NCBI RefSeq assembly: GCF_030704535.1
Contig: NC_081806.1
Span: 4,475,001-4,539,000 of the forward strand
Origin: Vitis vinifera
Lineage: Eukaryota; Streptophyta; Magnoliopsida; Vitales; Vitaceae
Direction of reading: 5' to 3'
Length of the DNA: 64,000 nucleotides
Shown: positions 60,353 through 64,000 of the stretch, in pieces
Layout: the number at the start of each line of letters is the position of its first letter
Position numbering within the stretch: position 1 is the stretch's first letter
Position numbers and translations under genes: made by a program
Notes under the pieces: generated by a model
Database searches by the model: none
Told to the model about the DNA's origin: nothing
What the model saw: the letters and a program-made list of their open reading frames with translations, nothing else

Positions 60353-62968
60353 ATGGTCGCGATAGCGGAGAGCCTCTCTTCCATTCTCAACGATTGGTCA
60401 CTCTATCATCTTCTCTAAGGTACTTTCCAACTCTCCTTATTCACTATTCCTTTCAAATTATAGTGTTTGGCTTCTGGGAAAATCGGAGGAAAATAACCTG
60501 AAAGACGATGAAATTCTGAGTCCTGGATCTCAATTCAACCGAACTAACTCAAGTGCAGTTGAGGGGAGGCTTCGGGTTTCTTGGGTCTCAAATGATAATT
60601 AATAGAAGATTCACATTAATTCCCTTTGGTTTCTTACATTTCCTGGGAAACCTGGAGGATTGTTTATCGGTTGGTTACTGGGAGGAGCAAGGAAAAGAGG
60701 AAAATATATATTATATATTTAAAGCTCTCTGATTGCAGCATTGAGGTTCTCGCTTGCATCTGGTCCCAGATAATGAAAGAATTTAGTTTGTCTTGCTTTT
60801 TCATTTTTGTGGCGATCATATGGAGCTCTGTTTTTACAATTGTTAAGCAAATCTTCTATTGCGTATAAATATGGATTGTTTTTCTGTGTTTGTTTAAATT
60901 ATTATTTTTTTCTTTTCTATTTGTTATACATATGCATATTATTTGAGAAATATCTTGGCAGATTGCCTCGATTTATTTGAAGTAAAGCTCAAAATTGAAC
61001 CGGGTGTTTGGTACGTTTTGATATCTTCGTATTCATTGTGGCCAATCACTGTTATTCCTTGGCAAAATAATGAGCCAAAGAATATTAGACAAAATTACAA
61101 CTGGGAATAAGCAAAATATAATTCCCATTTCAAGTACCAGCATTATAGATATGATGATATGATATTATTGTATGTGAACTTTGTGGCTGTTATGCTTGAG
61201 TTCGACTTGGACAACACTAATTGGACAAGTGGGTTTCTTTCTTTCTTTCTTTCTTCTTCTTCTTCTTCTTCTTTATTTTTTTATTTTTTGGTCTGTATTA
61301 GTTTCTTTGGGAAATGTCCAGTTGAGAACTAGGACAGTTATTTTAAGCTTTTTTACCCCTTTTCTTTTGGTTTGTGGTTTGAAGGAGGGATATGTTTTTG
61401 AACCGTGACCTAAAATATAGGTTCTTGACTCCATCTGCTCTAATTGGCTGCACTGAAGGGCTTTAATCCTTGCTATTAATGGGTTTGTATACTTCTATTG
61501 GAGATGACCATGATTAGTTTTGGTGATTAATTTGAAGTAAATAATTTAGCGGAGCTCTCTAGTGCCATAGGCTGTTGCACTGACAAGGTTGGAACTGCCA
61601 TTATCCAGTTTACCATGGATATGGCCATGGTTGATCTAGTGATTAAATTAAAAGCAGAGAATTTAGTGATACACAATTGATGAAAGATGTGATATTTATC
61701 AAACATGAGCTGTATCTATTGGTCAGTGGAGTGTTTCATTAGTTGCCACCATTTCTAAGGGACATGCAAAGAGAAACACAATTCTAATTATCTTTAGGGC
61801 TTTTCTGGTTCAATACAATTGTGGAACCTGAGGATGCATGTAATGAGTATCTTATCCTATATATCTTGTTGGTGCCATACAATCATCTTTGGTCATGTCT
61901 TGATGTTATCTCAGTAGAACATGAGGAGAGGTCCTCCATTTTTCCTTTTGATAGGCAAATTAGTGTAATTGTAGAATAAGCGCCTAACAGAAAGGGGGTG
62001 CAATCTGTGTATGTATGAAGAATACAGGCAACACACCAACTTGAGTAGAGGTCCTCTATGTCAACATGACCTGATCATTTGTATGGCATTTAGGCATGCT
62101 TTGTTATTTTTCTATTGTGCAATCCCCCCCTTCAATTTTGTTTTTGATTTTTTTTTTTTGTTCTTTTTTTTGTTTCTTGTATTTTTGTTTTTAGTGTTCC
62201 TTTTATTTTTTGTTTCTGTGCTTGCATATAACTTTATGACAAGGAAATTAGGAATTCTCCATAGGAGCTTATATTCAGGATCTTAGATGTGTTGATATCA
62301 ATGGTGATTCATTATTTTGATGAATCATTCTTCAGAAGAGGAAGGTTATGTAAAGTAGTAACACTTTCTCATAATCTCACTTATCAAATTCTGCTGTGAA
62401 AGACAATATTTCAGAAGAATTTGCCATCATATATCTGATCCATACATGATTTCATGAAAAATGGACACAAATTTTTGATTGGTATATCTGCTTGGTATGG
62501 TGATGGGTGTCATGGCTGACATCTAACCATCATGAGCAAGCCAATATGAAATGAGTTTAATTTCCATGATGATTCCTTTGTATGACTACATCTTTCCTGC
62601 ACCCATTAGATACTGTTCCTATGGTTGCTTGAAGACAGTAGGAAGGTTTGTTTGTCAGTTTTGATTTGTACTTCTTGTTTTTATTTAGTTTCTCTTGTGT
62701 GCCATTAAATTGATATGAAATGCGACCTGTTCTTATAAGGAGTTGCTTCCTACTCTGTTCTCTTTAATTTGGCGTGTGTTGTACATTTACTGACATCCAA
62801 ATAGATGCTTTGGAATTTTTGAATCTTAGTTTTTGTGTTAATATGCATTAGCATGGGCTTATATTGATCATGTACATGCTTGTGCAGCAATATCAAATCA
62901 AAATTCACAAGTCAGAGAGTTGAACTCCTGGTGCTCTCTTTCTGTCAGAGGGCTTTGTCAACTAGGAA
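60353..62968 (+). promoter_or_regulatory. Probable 5' UTR exon, uORF and leader intron of the release-factor-like gene
   Basis: A pyrimidine-rich leader ends at donor CTCTAAG/GTACTT (60420). A matching acceptor TGTGCAG precedes 62888, giving a 2.5-kb leader intron. A 21-codon uORF (60353-60418) ends one base before the donor. The intron holds a (TTTC)n(TTC)n tract at 61233-61275. The transcript structure is inferred. Confidence 0.45.
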
Positions 62969-63257
62969 ATGGCTACTATCAGATGCACCACTAACATGAT
63001 TGTCAAAGAAATATTTCATGTATCATTGTCCTTACGATCAGAACGGATGTTCCAGATGGTATTACCTAACTTCAGTGTTTACTGTGGTACCGTAAACCGT
63101 GGAATCAGCTATAGTCGGATTAGGTGTGCGGCAGCAGATTCTGGAGATGGTGGAAGGAAGGTGTCAGCACGCCTCTCACAAGTTCAGCAGCTTTTGCAAG
63201 AAGCTGAGGAGAGATCTCTCTCTTTTGGCAATGAGCCTACTCCCAAAATCACACTAG
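62969..63257 (+). CDS. Class I release-factor / ICT1-like protein, first coding exon (3' end off window)
   Basis: One exon of 96 codons plus one base ends at CTAG/GTATTT. Residues 1-50 are rich in Arg, Ser, Thr and hydrophobics with few acids, as in an organelle targeting peptide. Then come KVSARLSQVQQLLQEAEERS and GNEPTPKITL. In plant class I peptide-chain-release-factor-like proteins (Arabidopsis At1g62850 type, recalled), this precedes the DHVTVSF..RSGGPGGQNVNK catalytic GGQ domain, and the split codon (G/..) would allow Asp next. Such proteins hydrolyse peptidyl-tRNA on stalled organellar ribosomes. The GGQ motif is not in the window, so the assignment rests on the N-terminal part. Confidence 0.65.
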
Positions 63258-64000
63258 GTATTTGAAATCTCCCTCTATCATATATGTTATGAATGGGAAA
63301 GAAAGATCCTTTTTTTTTCTTTTTGTTGTTGCTGTTTTTGATTCAACAGGAAATGCATAATCTACTTTGTTGGAATTGAAAGCATATACTATCAGGGCAT
63401 TATAGCAAATGATACCTGAAGTCATCTTCCCAACTAATGTCATTCTTCCGCCTTCTAGGGTTGGACAGGAATTAATTGGCCCCTCCCCTACTTCCTTTAC
63501 TAACCAAGGTCTTTTCATGAATTTAACATTGACAATTGAGACTAGTTAGAATAAATCATGTGAAAATTCCATGTGGGGCCATTGTGTAGAGTGTAGAATC
63601 TGGTGGAGAAAATGAGAATGGTAATATTTTACTGTGTAGGATCAAGGTCATTTACTCCTGATTTGTTTGTCCTTCAATTAATGGATTTTCCCCACTGAAT
63701 AATAATAAGTCTACGCTTTATAAAAATATTCCAGAGGTGTGATTTTTCTATTCTTTGATGAAGAGATACACAAAAGAATTTGTTTGTTACTAAAAGTTTC
63801 ATTCTTAAAGGGAAAAGATGTCTTGCTCTCTTCTATGGTTTCTTACTGGGGTATTTTATTCTTTAGCCATTATGATTCTCAACTTGTGACTGGTGTCCTT
63901 CGTCCACTCACATTCTTTTCATCTTCCTTAATGAGCAAATTATCAAACTCTACATTATCTGTTCTGGTCCTATTTGACCTCATTTTCTTACTGTTTTTAT
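63258..64000 (+). other. Intron 1 of the release-factor-like gene
   Basis: Non-coding sequence follows the GT donor at 63258. I found no further exon before the window ends. Confidence 0.55.

Overview
The window is nuclear DNA of a dicot plant, most likely grapevine (Vitis) or a close relative. The reasons are multi-exon plant genes with small exons and GT-AG or GC-AG introns, a very AT-rich intergenic background, and many MITE- and LTR-type repeats. The species call is an inference from protein and repeat character. No database search was possible.

Layout, left to right. The 3' half of a sterol C4-methyl oxidase gene (SMO1 type, 165-3710, +) is followed by a tRNA-Lys(CUU) at 4352-4424. A gene-poor stretch (4.4-15.7 kb) holds a complete small LTR element with target-site duplication (6275-6661), two MITE-like elements and an array of palindromic repeats. 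An intronless, hAT-transposase-derived BED-finger protein gene (16047-18371, +) comes next, with abutting upstream ORFs before it. From 18.4 to 26.6 kb I see no well-supported gene, but there is a possible decayed gene, a G-quadruplex candidate and a cluster of six CACGTG boxes. The class II CPD photolyase gene (UVR2/PHR1 type, 26647-33943, +) has nine coding exons; two of its introns use GC donors, and the largest intron carries a decayed endogenous pararetrovirus that is itself split by a second small LTR element.

An IRK-interacting-protein-like/GIL1 (DUF641) gene lies on the minus strand (38441-40027). Another repeat-rich block (40-48 kb) has MITEs, a probable solo Copia LTR and a rearranged segmental duplication. 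Then come a DHHC palmitoyltransferase gene (48148-52747, +), a myeloid-leukemia-factor-family gene (56243-58704, +) and the first coding exon of a class I release-factor/ICT1-like organellar protein (62969-63257, +).

The genes do not form one pathway: they cover sterol synthesis, UV-lesion repair, protein S-acylation, organellar ribosome rescue and signalling. The order partly recalls Arabidopsis neighbourhoods (photolyase next to the hAT-derived gene; SMO1 near a DHHC gene), which suggests retained ancestral synteny. The most unusual features are the nested virus and retroelement in the photolyase intron, the two GC-AG introns of that gene, and two complete elements of one TRIM-like family with recognisable 5-bp target-site duplications.
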